Shown: positions 34,058 to 44,666 of the stretch, one piece after another
Layout of the letters: every line of letters starts with the position of its first letter
Position numbering within the stretch: the first letter of the stretch is position 1
The notes under the pieces: generated by a model
What the model saw: the letters and a program-made list of their open reading frames with translations, nothing else
Database searches by the model: none
Told to the model about the DNA's origin: nothing
Position numbers and translations under genes: made by a program
NCBI RefSeq assembly: GCF_000313135.1
Contig: NW_004457363.1
Coordinates: 48,669-112,668 of the forward strand
DNA length: 64,000 nucleotides
Source of the DNA: Acanthamoeba castellanii str. Neff
Lineage: Eukaryota; Discosea; Longamoebia; Acanthamoebidae
Reading direction: 5' to 3'

Positions 34058-34342
34058 CGTTGATGGCGAGTCGCCCGGCTGGGACGGTTGAATAAATTAG
34101 TCAGTCGACTTGAGATGGAATTTGCACTTTCTCTCTTTCTCTCTTCTTGAGGCCTCTCAGATGAACCGACCAAGTCGCTTTCTGTGTCGCTCACTTGATG
34201 AATCGAGGGTTTGCGCAACGATGGTTGGAATGGCAAAGATGAATTCGTGTTGGCCCTTTTTGGTCGACTCAATTTCAATAAACAAATAAATTCAGAAAAA
34301 CCACTTTTTTATATTTAAATATAATTATAATAAAACAAAGAG
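34058..34342. promoter_or_regulatory. Divergent promoter region: Smr gene / aminotransferase
   Basis: A 285-base head-to-head spacer. The part next to the aminotransferase start is very AT-rich (TTTTTTATATTTAAATATAA at 34304-34323), about 20-40 bases before the ATG, and is the likely core promoter on that side. The rest may include a 5' exon of the Smr gene. Confidence 0.5.
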
Positions 34343-35910
34343 ATGGCGACACAACCCACTTCTTCGTCGTCTTCTGGCGGGTCGGCGACGTACGGCTACT
34401 ATGAGACGTACCCGGTGGGGATGGTGCCAGGCCCGACGAGCGTGCCGCAGCACGTGCGCGATGCATTTGCGATCGACTACGCGAGCGCGGATCTCGAGCT
34501 CCCCTTCTTCGAGCTCTACGCGCACGTGCAGACCCGCCTCGCCGAGTTTCTGCGTGTCCCCTCCTCGTCCGCCTCATCTTCATCTTTGCCCTACGAGAAT
34601 GATGTCATCATCCAAGTGGGCGAGGGCATGCTGGCCCTCTGGTCCGCCCTCAAGAGCACCATCAAGGCGGGCGACCGCGTACTCGCCATCTCCAACGGTG
34701 CCCGCCCTCCCCGCTACGCCAATTTGATCAAATTCTGTCGATTTGAATCGATCATCGAGTTGTTGTTCGCTACTCGCCATCAAGTGTTGATGAGGCGCTG
34801 CGTCGGCCATCACAGGTGTGTATGGCTCGGGCTTCGCGGAGATGGCCAAACAGATCGGCGCTGACGTGCGCGTAGTGGAGTTCGAGTACGATCAGCCGCT
34901 GCACGACTTTGGCCGCATCGCCGAAGGTGCACTCCTACTCCGTGTTGACACACGACACACACGACACACACGACACACACGACACTGACCTCATCAACGC
35001 GTTCATGCGTTGTGTAGTGGCTCGAAGCTTCAAGCCGCACCTGATCACCGCCGTACAGTGCGAAACGCCATCAGGTACTCCTCAACAGAGCTCTGCGCAC
35101 ATCATCACCACCACCACCGTCTTCATTCCATTCATTCCTCGTTCGTGCCAGGGATGATGAACCGCATCGCGCCGCTCGGCCGCATCGCGCGCGACGTCGA
35201 CGCGCTCCTCTACGTCGACTTTGTCTCGGCCGCGTTCGGCGCCGACGTGCGCGTGGGCGAGTGGGACATCGACCTGGGCCTCCTCGGCAGCCAGAAGGCC
35301 CTCAGCTCCACCCCCTCGCTCAGCATCGTCACCGTGAGCCCGCGCGCCTGGCGCAAGATCGAGGCCGTGGCCTACGTCGGCTACGACGCGCTCCTGCCCT
35401 GGCGCGGCGCCCTCGCCCGGCGCTTCTTCCCCTACACCTTCGATTGGCACTCGCTCGCTGCGCTCGGCCGCGCGCTGGACGCCGTTGCCGCCGACGGGGG
35501 CCTCGAGTCGCAGCTGGCGCGGCACAGCGCCGTCGCCGCCTACTGTCGGCGGCGTGTGCGCGAGATGGGCCTCGAGCTCTATGTCAAGGGCCGCGAACCA
35601 TCATCATCATACATCAACAACGTCACAAGAAGAAGATGATGATGATGACGGTGGAGTGGGCTTCGCGTCGACGGTCACGGCGATCTACGTGCCGCTGGGA
35701 CGCGGCGGCTTCGAGTCGTGGGCGGCGTTCGACGGCGCCCTGCGCGCGCGGGGTCTGGTGGTGGGCGGCAGCTACGGGCCGCTGCTCGAGGGCAAGGTCT
35801 TCCGGCTGGGCCACATGGGCAGCCAGGCCGACATGGCCCTCGTCACCCGCGCCCTCGACCTCCTCCAGTCCGTCATCTCCACCTCCACACCTTCATCTTC
35901 ATCTTCTTGA
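34343..35910 (+). CDS. Class V PLP aminotransferase (alanine-glyoxylate/serine-pyruvate type)
   Basis: Predicted PLP-dependent transamination of small amino acids such as alanine or serine with glyoxylate or pyruvate. It starts MATQPTSSSSSGGS. VGMVPGPTSVP is the family N-terminal motif. VGEGMLALWSALKS binds cofactor phosphate, HLITAVQCETPSG precedes an intron, DALLYVDFVSAAFG carries the cofactor Asp, and LGLLGSQKALSS carries the Schiff-base lysine. It ends KVFRLGHMGSQADMALVTRAL, the family C-terminal Arg motif. The frame breaks at a CATCATCAT microsatellite near 35605-35635: the upstream frame stops after VTRRR and the downstream frame resumes at GVGFASTVTAIYVPLG. This is probably an indel. 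No peroxisomal C-terminal SKL is present; the tail is Ser-rich. Confidence 0.85.
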
Positions 35911-36156
35911 AGCACACAGATCAAATAATAATTAATATACCAAGTCGACAAAAACACGTGACGACGTGTATGGCCACCTTAAGATGAGCGCGACTGAAAT
36001 TTCGACCGGGGAGCGGACGAAGTCTGGCGTGGGTGACCGACAGCGACCCCGACGGTTGGGGCTGGGTTCCACGCGGAAGAGCAATCGGCCGTGTCGGGCC
36101 TGTCATCGAAGCCTCGAGCGAGAAGTCGAGTGAGCGCGGCCGATCCCACCACGAAC

Positions 36157-36163
36157 TATAAAA
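36157..36163 (+). promoter_or_regulatory. TATA box upstream of the four-TM gene
   Basis: TATAAAA within GAACTATAAAACTGCACC, about 112 bases before the ATG at 36275. The flanking 35911-36274 spacer has no coding frame I can support. The position fits a promoter with a leader of roughly 80 bases. Confidence 0.6.
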
Positions 36164-36274
36164 CTGCACCGGCCTGGCAGAGTGTGGCATTCATTCATCG
36201 TTTGCGCTCGACACGCAACACACCAAACTCAACACAACACATAGCATAGTGCAGAGCAGAAGAAGAATAAGAAG

Positions 36275-37187
36275 ATGGTGCTGGCAGAGAGCGTAGAGTC
36301 GTACCGGGATTCGCAGTCGGACATGCACCGGTGGATGATCCCCATCGTGGGCTTCCTCATGCTCCTCCTCCTGAGCATCATCGCCGGCACTATGGGCACC
36401 CGGGGCACCCGCAGCTTCCGCCTTCTCAAGTACCTCCTGCTCTTCCACGTCATGATCCAGATGGTACGACACACACCCAACCGCACACACGACACACGTT
36501 CCGTGGAGCTTTTGATAAAATCTGACCAATCGCTCGCAGTTGTTCGCGGTGCTGTTGCTGGCCACGGCCCAATGGGAGTGGGCCGTACAACTGGGCCTCA
36601 CCGCCATCTTCGGACTCTTCACCGGCATCACCCTCGGCGTCGACTACCTCGCCGTGGTACTTACCAATTGCCATATTTCTCTTTCACACTTAGTGATCGG
36701 TTGCTAACCCACCAACCACTCATTAACCAACCAATCAACAGTACGCCTTTATCTGCGTGTTTAACCTGCTCGCCCTATTGGGCCGCATGCCGTTCCTCGG
36801 CTTCGAGCACAGCCTCTACGAACTGTACGACAGCCACCCGGCCCACTGCCACGAGTGGTTCAACCTGAGCCACCACCACGCCTCGAGCCTGTGCTATGGC
36901 TACGTCTCCTTCAGCCGCGTCCTGGCCTACCTCATGGTGTGGCTGGTCGCCGCCCAGGCCTTCGTCTCCTACTACCTCTACAAGGAGAGGTCCCTCGAAT
37001 GTACGACACGACACACACCGCACATGACACACACCGCACACGCATACGACACACACCGCACACGCACTCATGATGGTGGTTGGTGCGTGCAGATGGATCG
37101 GTGACGGGCAGCGCGTCGACGAAGACGAGGGAGACCTATGGCACGCTCGCCAGCGAGGACTACGGCACCATCGGCTCCCAGTCCTAG
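36275..37187 (+). CDS. Four-transmembrane protein with tandem tyrosine motifs in the tail
   Basis: Unknown function. Four exons encode a protein starting MVLAESVESYRDSQSDMHRW. The predicted membrane segments are WMIPIVGFLMLLLLSIIAG, YLLLFHVMIQM-LFAVLLLA, LGLTAIFGLFTGITLGV to YAFICVFNLLALLG, and VLAYLMVWLVAAQAFVSYYL. A Cys/His-bearing loop (HPAHCHEWFNLSHHHASS) lies between the last two. The short cytoplasmic tail has three YGxPhi motifs (YGSV, YGTL, YGTI), the form recognised by clathrin adaptor mu subunits. Introns start GTACGACAC, GTACTTACC and GTACGACACG. The topology recalls tetraspan and TMEM-type proteins, but there is no CCG or PxSC signature of classical tetraspanins. Confidence 0.7.
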
Positions 37188-37361
37188 ACTGCCACTTCAT
37201 GCCGCACGACACACCACACCTTGTAGATACGCACCGCACACACCACCGCACTCATGACACGCGCATACAACACACGCACACAACAAGGGGGAGAGAGGGA
37301 TATCGCCAATTGAAAGAATAATAAACCACAACAACAGCACTACTACGTAGCTGGGGGGGTC

Positions 37362-40300
37362 TCAGTTGTTCTTCTTGCGGTAGTGGGTGACGGCCTGGGA
37401 GGCGGCGAAGCCGAGGAGGGCCGAGAGCAGGAGGTAGAGGCACAGAGTGCGCATCTCGACCGTGATCAGGCTCGGCGCGCCCGAGGCCCGGCCGCCGCGG
37501 GCCGCACGCTCGCGCAGAAGGGCCAGCCGCCGCTGTCGCTTGTGCTCGCGCTGGAGCCGCTGGTGGTGCACGAACTGCATGGCCCCCATCACCTCGGCGT
37601 GGCGACCGGGCTCGGTCCCCGCAGCGCCGCCGCTGTAGCCGTCGATGTCGCCTTCGCTCTGGTCGGTGATGACGCGGAAGATGCAGTCTTCGAGCTCCTC
37701 GAGGTACTCGTCATCGTCGTCGTTGTCTTCATCGGCGTCGGCGTCGAGCTTGACGGCGCCCACGCGCCCGACTCGCTTGGGGTCGTACGTGGTGGAGAAG
37801 CGTTCCTGCCGCTTGACCTCCTCGCAGCCGGTGATTTGCTGGAGCAGCGTGGTGTAGTGCACATTGGCCTCCTCGTACCGATACAGCGCGCGGGCCGTCT
37901 TGGCCGCACCCAGCAGACTGTTGAATCTGCGCGCGTACATGATTGGTCAGCGAACCAAGCTAGAATGTAAATTCTCCATAGAACATAAATACAGAAATGA
38001 ATGTAGAAGGGCGTACCGCAGGGGTTGCTGTTCCAGGGTCGCTTTGTAGGCGGCCAGCGCTTCGTCCAGCCGCCCAACCAACACCAGCTTGTCCGCCAGA
38101 TGTTCTCGCACAGGATAAATCACTGCAAAGAGTGTGAGCTTAACTCCCACACGCATTCGCACAACCGCACACGCACACGCACACGCACACGCACACGCAC
38201 ACGCACACGCGATATGTTGGTACCTGATGGCTTGACGGAGGGTTTGAAGTAGGAGTCCTCGATGTCGGCCATTCGCGTGAGTATGGCGATGGCCTCGTCC
38301 CGCCGATCCTCGACCCACTCGTGGACGGCCTGGGCCACGCCCAGCTGCACGTCGGCAGTAATGCGCCAGAGCACGCTCAGGTCCTGCTTGAGCTCCCGCT
38401 CGAGGCGCGGCGATGTCGACAGGTTGCGCATGAGCGCCAGGCTGTCGGCCACCTCTTGGCGAATGCTCCACAGGCGGTCGGCCCGGTCGGCGTCGGCGTC
38501 CGCCTCGGCCGATCGGTCAAGCACCACCGGTAGATTGGAGAGGCCGAGCAGCCGCAGATAGACTTTAAACATGCTGGCCCAGTCGCCCACACTCGTTCCC
38601 TACACCGCACACGCGTCAGCCACGACACACAACACACGCACGCGACACTCGCACACGCACCGCCGCACACGCACGATGTCTGGGTGGACGCGTACGCCGT
38701 TGCGGAGGTCAGAGGCGAGGGCGAGCGGGAACTGGTACTGGGCGAGCGCCTCCCAGTTATGGGTCTCGGCGAGCGAGCGGGCGGTGGCGGCGATCAGCGA
38801 GTACACGCTGCCGTGCGTGAGGCTCGGAAATTGTGCTCCGTGCGCACCACCTCCGCCACAAACGCTGCTGCCTTCCGGTCTTGACCTGCGCGTGTGCGGT
38901 GTAAGCCACACGCACCACCGCACACGCAGGGGCTGAAGCAATGACTGCGCCGTACCGATTTGGTGGTAGGAGTAGACGAGGTAGTCGAGGGAGTGGAGGT
39001 ACTCGTCGTACATGCCGTCAGCCCGCCAGCCCGCCTTGCCCTCGCGCAGCTTCTTGGCGAAGAAGATGCTCGACACGTTCATGGAATGCAGATCGCTGAC
39101 GATCGCATTCCGCCATTGGCCCAACCGCACGAATATGTGGGCGGGCATGTGGAGCGCGTGTGCCACCAGCGGCGCTGCGAGCGCATACCTATCATTTGTG
39201 TGTGGCGTGAGTGAGGTGAAAGGAGAAAGGCGTAAGGTGGTGTTTTTTTTACCTCTTGGCGTAGGGAAGTGCCTTGTGTGCGAGCAGCGGGTAGTCGTAG
39301 GAATGGATCAAGTAGTGCAACGCGCCAGGATGGTATCTTGGCGCCACCAATGCCACACAGGAAACTTGCTTTTAGGCGTTTGTTGCACATGCGACGGTGC
39401 AGTGCCGCGGTACCTTTCCTCAAGTAGCACGAGCTCCAGCATCTTACCGGCCTTCCTCTGATTGTAGAAGACCGTCGCGTCGCTAGCCGATTCCTCCTCT
39501 GATAGATATATAGAAAGACATTATATAGACACGTACAAAGCTGTTGTTGATGATGATGACGACGGTGGTGGTGTTACCTGTGTCGAGACTGCGGTAGATC
39601 TTGCCGCCCTCGGCCTCGAGATTGATCAGACTCTTTGACTTGAGCGCCAGTGCGTAGAACACGATCGTCTCCGTGTCCTTTGGATACCTGTGCGCAAGCG
39701 CGGGCCGGGCGTGATGATCAACAAGCATGCTCTTCCGCCGCGGAGGTGAGGCTCCGTCGGTCAAAATAGATAGAAGCGTACCTCTGCCAGAGTCGCTCCA
39801 TTCGCGCTTCCCACAGCAGAATCCGCTTGGCGTAGGGCAACCGCTCGTGCTCGGCAAAGAAGCCCTCCAGTGCCTGGAAGGCCAAAGCCACGAAGACACA
39901 TGATCAGACATCATCAAATTTGACACACAACACGCCACCGTGAGTAGCTTACTACAACACAACCACGAGGTGCGCACCCAAACGTGCCCCTTTTCGAGCT
40001 CGGTCACCTTGGGGTCGTGAAGCGTGGCCCGAGCGCGCTGCAGGGCCGCGGCCCCAGCCCGCATCTCCTGGTCCGTGGGGTAGGACCACAGGGGCTGAAG
40101 GTAGGACATCGCCACGCCCCAGTGCCCCATCGTGCAGTTTGCCACCTGAAGAGCACGACACGAACTGTCATGCCATTGTCCACTTCAACGCATCGCTTGC
40201 GTTGTGATGTCTTGTACGCACCTCATTTGCTAGCGACTGAAAGATCTCACGAGCCTTTGAAATGGAGATTGAAATCGTGAGATTTCTGGCGTAAAAGGGA

Positions 40301-40635
40301 TTTTACGCGTGTTCAATGGATGAGTGGGCGTGAGGTACCTCTTCATACCAAAAGGAGTGGACGAGGGCGATGCCGTCGTTCAATCGTCGTCGCTGGTCCG
40401 GTCCTCCGCAGGAGCTCACGAATTTAATCCGCCCGAATGGTTCATAAGATGACAGCGTTGCAGATTTTGTAGACGATGTCAACGCGGCGGACGTTGCAGT
40501 TTGTGAATGCGGAGAGGGAGAAGGAGAGGGAAAGGAAGAAGTAGAAGCGATTTGCTGCTCTCGTCGTGTTCCATCCGCGCTAAGTAGAAAGATGGAAAAG
40601 AGAAGGAGGAGCCCGCAGCACCGCGCTGGGAACAT
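37362..40635 (-). CDS. Signal-peptide and membrane-anchored TPR protein
   Basis: A tetratricopeptide protein of the type with HWGxAMSYxxPLW and HALHMPAHIFVRLG motifs, known mainly from bacterial conserved hypothetical proteins; biochemical role unknown. The ATG at 40635 starts MFPARCCGLLLLFSIFLLSA, a clear signal peptide. Then come FGRIKFVSSCGG, LNDGIALVHSFWYEE, MGHWGVAMSYLQPLWSYP, YPKDTETIVFYALAL, YHPGALHYLIHSYDYPLLA and the HALHMPAHIFVRLG block. Further TPR-like helices follow (EALAAYKATLEQQPLR). An acidic stretch (DADEDNDDDDEYLEELED) and a C-terminal membrane helix (LYLLLSALLGFAASQAV) end in HYRKKNN. It has about ten exons with GCACAC-repeat introns. It is predicted to enter the secretory pathway and stay membrane-anchored; the dibasic KKNN tail could act in ER retrieval. 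Confidence 0.8.
38167..38210. repeat. ACACGC hexamer repeat in TPR-gene intron
   Basis: About seven copies of CACACG fill much of the intron between FKPSVKPS and VIYPVREHLADK. Confidence 0.9.
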
Positions 40636-40895
40636 GTCCGCTTTCAACAAGGAGCACCAGCCAACGAGAGAGCCGAGAGAGCGAAAGGGTTGGTGGCGGA
40701 GACGAAGAGGAAGTGAAGCCGTCCCTTTGGCCGCCACCCTCCGCGGAGTGGTGGGGGCAGTTGTTGACGTCAGTTAACCGACCAATAGGCAGACAGGGCA
40801 CCATCAAATAGCACGTGCTGAGGCCTGTTTTGAGCCGCATATGTGGCTTTAGTGGTACACTGTTTGTACAACACGTCACGCGGCCCTAGCCAAGG

Positions 40896-42541
40896 TCAAT
40901 TGAGCTCCTTGACCATGGTGAGCCGCCCGTCGTTGCCCACCTGCAGGTGGAGGAACGTGAAGTCGCCACCGGCGCTGGCTCCCGGGCTGCCTCGCCCGCG
41001 CTTCCTCTTGCCTAGCGGGTCCGCGTGGGGCGCATCTGGGTTGGGCGACGAGTGTGGCGAGGACTGCATCATTAGCGCCGTCGAGTGGTTGGTTGGAGTC
41101 CTGGACTCGGTCATGACCCACTGCCGGTGGAGCTTGTCGAGCTTGTGGAGTGATGATGGGAACGCGGGCGAGGCCGAGGCCGACTGGGTGCCGCCCACCG
41201 ATGACAGGAGCGACGGCGACGAGACCGAAGTGGCGCCCTGCCTGAGCGAGGCTAGGCCTCTGGGAGAGGAGTTGGTCCAGCTTCCGTTGCTGTTGGTGCT
41301 GGCTTTGCCCATGTTCGCGTGCATGTTCTGATGGTGGTTGTTCGGGTTGGGGGGCTGCTGGCCTGGCATCAGGGACGGAGCCGAGCGCGAGATGGCTCCC
41401 TGGCGGAACGAGCTGAGCATGGCCGCGGGCGACGTGTTACGGCTGCCCCGCGGGCTGGGGCTGGCCGCAGCGTCGCCAGAGGAGGAGTTGCGGGTGATCG
41501 GTGCCGACGCCAGCGGGGCCAGAGGGTAGTAGACCGTCGTGCCCGACGTCGGCTGAGTTCGGAAGGAGCCGCTCGCACCGTTCTGCGTCCAGCTGGCCCA
41601 GGCCTGCTGTTGATGGGTGGTGCCCCCGGTGGCCTGTGAGTGAGGTGACGAGTGGAAGACATAGCCGCTGGACTCCGGCAGCTGCTCCGATCGTGGGGTG
41701 GTAGCGACGGCCGGGTCTCTGGGGCTGTGAGCATACTGTTGAGCTCCTCCTGTTGTTGCCCTGGGTGAGAAGGTGGTCGTGCTGGTCCACCTGGGCGACG
41801 AGAAGGCGTCCTCGACCGGTCCGTTGAGCCAGCTCAGGGGGGATGAGGAGCTGGACGACTCAGAGGAAGTTACGCTCCCGAACAGAGGCACGCCGGTGGT
41901 GGATGAAGAAGTAGCGGCGGTTGCCCTGGGCGAGCACATGGGCGAGGACCTCGGAGAGCCACCAACCGACGGATCGGGGGTGAACAGGATTGAGGAGATG
42001 GGGGGAAGGTTGGGCGGCTGGGCGACATCGCTCTCGTACATGTAGCCGGATTCCTCATCGTCTTCGTTGTCGCTCTCGCGGCTCTTGATGTCATCCAACC
42101 AGGAGGTCTGGCCGGCGGGGTGAACCTCATCGACGTCGTCAATCTGGATGTGAATGACCTCTGTGGGCGCGGACCATTGACGACGAGGAGGTGCGGGGAG
42201 GTAGAGCTCGTAGGGGCTCTGCTGCCGATTGTCGTTGAGGAGGAAGGGGATTGAGCTCTTGCTTTGTTGAGGTACAGGACGAGGTGATGTGGGCGGTCGA
42301 TACTCATTTTGTTGCTGCTGCGCCAGAAGACGGAATCTCGATCAATGCTTTGGAGATACATAGCCATCTTGAAGAAGATGCACCAGGCGATACAGTGTGT
42401 GAGTTGTTGGTGGTGAGGTCAATGGCAAGGAACCAGAAGAGGTATCACTTACCTTCTACAACCTGCTGTGCTTAGCTCCAGATACGACCTTCCTTTGAAG
42501 GACCACTGTCCGCGTTCAGTTTTGACGGCACCAATCATCAT
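40896..42541 (-). CDS. Low-complexity nuclear-type protein, SIPFLLN motif (family member D)
   Basis: No known function. The ATG at 42541 starts MMIGAVKTERGQWSFKGRS. Exon 1 ends at a consensus donor (AGAAG|GTAAGTGAT). Exon 2 can begin after GATCGAG and joins in phase to FRLLAQQQQNEYRPP. It then has KSSIPFLLNDNRQQSPYELY, EVIHIQIDDVDEVHPAGQ, an acidic stretch, LPPISSILF, and long Ser/Pro regions with repeated SPR motifs. After a short helix (LHKLDKLHRQWV) and a basic cluster (GKRKRGRGSP) it ends DFTFLHLQVGNDGRLTMV then KELN. The end aligns with member C (VLIFHHMKVQDDGKMMV) and the SIPFLLN motif with members B and C. It shares a divergent promoter with AP-2 sigma. Confidence 0.7.
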
Positions 42542-42842
42542 TGCGGCCGGTTCAAACAAAGAGAGGTATCCTTTTGAAGACTTATGGAAGGCGTACTCCA
42601 AATTGAGCGGTGCACACCTTTAGGACGTTGATCTATCTAGGCGTCATTAGGGGTTTGAATTGTAAACACGTGGCCATTGGACTTCGAAAGAGCATGGCAG
42701 CTTCAAGGCAACGGGCTGCCAGCTTCTCCTCCGCGGGCAGTAGTTTTTTTTTCAACTACCTAAAAAGGCAGAAAGGAAATGTAGGGAAAACGGGGCATAC
42801 AAAGGAAAAAGAAAAAACAACGTGAGGAAGGAGAGGAAGGAG
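42542..42842. promoter_or_regulatory. Divergent promoter region: member D / AP-2 sigma
   Basis: A 301-base spacer between oppositely directed genes. It becomes A-rich next to the AP-2 sigma start (AAAGGAAAAAGAAAAAACAA). I saw no TATA box matching TATAAA on either side. Confidence 0.45.
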
Positions 42843-43274
42843 ATGTTGCGCTTCTTCCTGGTCCAGAACCGACAGGGGAAGGTGCGGCTCGCCAAGTGGT
42901 ACGTGCCCTACGAGGATGAAGAGAAGAGCAAGCTATCGGCCGAGATCCATCGATTGGTCAATGCGCGCCTGACCAAGTTTACCAACTTCACCGAGTACCG
43001 CGAGCACAAGCTCATCTACCGACGCTACGCGGGCCTCTACTTCTGCGTGTGCGTCGATCCCGACGACAACGAGCTGGCGGCGCTCGAGGCCATCCACCTC
43101 ATCGTGGAGCTCCTCGACAGCTACTTTGACCACAACGTGTGCGAACTCCACCTGGTCTTCAACTTCAACCGCGTCTACGCCATCCTCGACGAGGTGATCG
43201 TGGGCGGTGAGGTCATCGAGACCAGCAGGACCAAGATCCTCCAGCGCGTAGACGAACTCGAAGATCTCCCATAA
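42843..43274 (+). CDS. AP2S1: AP-2 complex sigma subunit (small adaptin)
   Basis: The small chain of the clathrin adaptor AP-2 at the plasma membrane; with alpha it forms the site for acidic dileucine cargo signals. It is a 143-residue, intron-free protein, about the usual length. It starts [20 protein letters not shown] and keeps [60 protein letters not shown] and [17 protein letters not shown]. The ATG at 42843 is chosen because the MLRFFLVQN start is invariant in the family; an upstream in-frame start would add only MRKERKE. AP-1 sigma is less likely, because the pattern [17 protein letters not shown] with FDHNVCEL fits sigma-2 better. Confidence 0.93.
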   Translation: MLRFFLVQNRQGKVRLAKWYVPYEDEEKSKLSAEIHRLVNARLTKFTNFTEYREHKLIYRRYAGLYFCVCVDPDDNELAALEAIHLIVELLDSYFDHNVCELHLVFNFNRVYAILDEVIVGGEVIETSRTKILQRVDELEDLP

Positions 43275-43389
43275 TTTGTCGACATATGTAGAGGAAGAGG
43301 TGGACATGAAGAGGTGGACATGAAGAAGAAGAAGGTGAAGGGATGAGTGGAGCTTGCTGAAGGGATAGTAAGTAAAAAGAATGCACGTT

Positions 43390-44539
43390 TCACTTTCGGT
43401 AGCGAACCTCCATCATCTTGGCGGTGGCCTTGTCCTTCATGGCCTGCTTCTCTTCGTCGCTCATGTAGGTCTCCTTGCACAGACTCGTTTCCACTCCACT
43501 GCCGTCTTCGCGCATGAAGGTCGGCACAGCCTCTTCGTTCGGGACCACCACCCGACCCTCCAAGATCTCCTTCTGGAACGCCAGCGCCTTCATCCCTGCG
43601 GGGAGATGAGTAAGCGTCAGCTTGGCCTTGGCTTGGGCGTGAAGATGACGGTGGGCCGTCAAGGCACGAACCATCGACGGTGATGCCCAGGGAGTGGCAA
43701 GTCCCCAGCACCTCCTTGACCGTCCCGACCAGCTCTCTGGCGAAGGATCGCTTCCACACTCGCTGCTGCTTGGCGATGGCGTACACCGTCCCCGCCATAA
43801 TGTCGGCCTCGTGCTTGACTGCGAACCACATCACCGACATACTCATCATCATCATCATCATCAACAACAAGTGTGGCACTTGTAAGTTCGTCAGATTCAC
43901 CACGCCCTCGCCTGCAGTCGTACATTTGTGTTTCCTCTCCTCCGGTGATCGGGTCTTGCATTCGTAGCCGCCTGGTATGTGGTGAGAATACAACGGTATG
44001 CTGACGACTTCACAGGGTAGCATGATACCCTTGATCAAGGTGGCGAGGATGAGACCGCGGTCGGCGACGTCGGGTGGGACATAAGAGGAGCCTCGCAGCA
44101 CCATGGCGGACGCGCTCGGGGTGACATCTACGCGCAACTGTTGTACGGGTCTTGCCCCGAGCCGGGGCACGTGAAACACGACGTCGATCTTGTAGTTGGT
44201 CCAGTCGGTGCTCGTCTCTTGAGCACACAGCTCCAGCGCTCTCTTGGGCGACTGTGATAAGCACCACACACGCACCACCGCACGCGAAAGCACGAATGGT
44301 GTAAAGAAGAACGAAAAGGAAAGAAAAGAACGAAGACGACTTGGGCACAAGTACCACGCCGAAGCGGCCGAGGGTGGCGGCAAGCGTCCCTCCGCCGCTG
44401 CAGTACCCACCGTAGACGCGTGTTGGGACTGTGGTGACAAAGGAACGCGTTCAGCGGGGAGCCAAATGCACCACTAAACGACAATGCCACGATAATCAGG
44501 CAGCCACGCACCAAGGAGAGGTTCTGGCTGGTCTTGCAT
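43390..44539 (-). CDS. L11-family ribosomal protein (eukaryotic L12-like, divergent, extended)
   Basis: A component of the large-subunit stalk base that binds the GTPase-centre rRNA. Exons assemble to GGYCSGGGTLAATLGRFGV|SPKRALELCAQ, DWTNYKIDVVFHVPR, LRVDVTPSASAMVLRGSS, an intron, ADIMAGTVYAIAKQQRV and FARELVGTVKEVLGTCHSLG|ITVDG. These parallel the eukaryotic L12 order (SPKK, VVPSASALI, LSGTIKEILGTAQSVG). A C-terminal extension of about 65 residues follows (MKALAFQKEILEGRVVVPNE to KMMEVRYRK) that normal L12 lacks. The proline-rich N-terminal rRNA-contact loop is poorly conserved. The start is uncertain; the ATG at 44539 is the nearest candidate. It could be a mitochondrial protein with a cryptic leader or a divergent cytosolic paralogue. 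Confidence 0.65.
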
Positions 44540-44666
44540 GTGGCTTTGGCAAATCAATGAAGTTCACCGAACACTGCAATCTAATCGAGAAAGAAAATAA
44601 AAATAAAAAATAATATATAATAACAAAAAAGCACCCCATCGCGATGACAACAAATCAAGGCCCATT

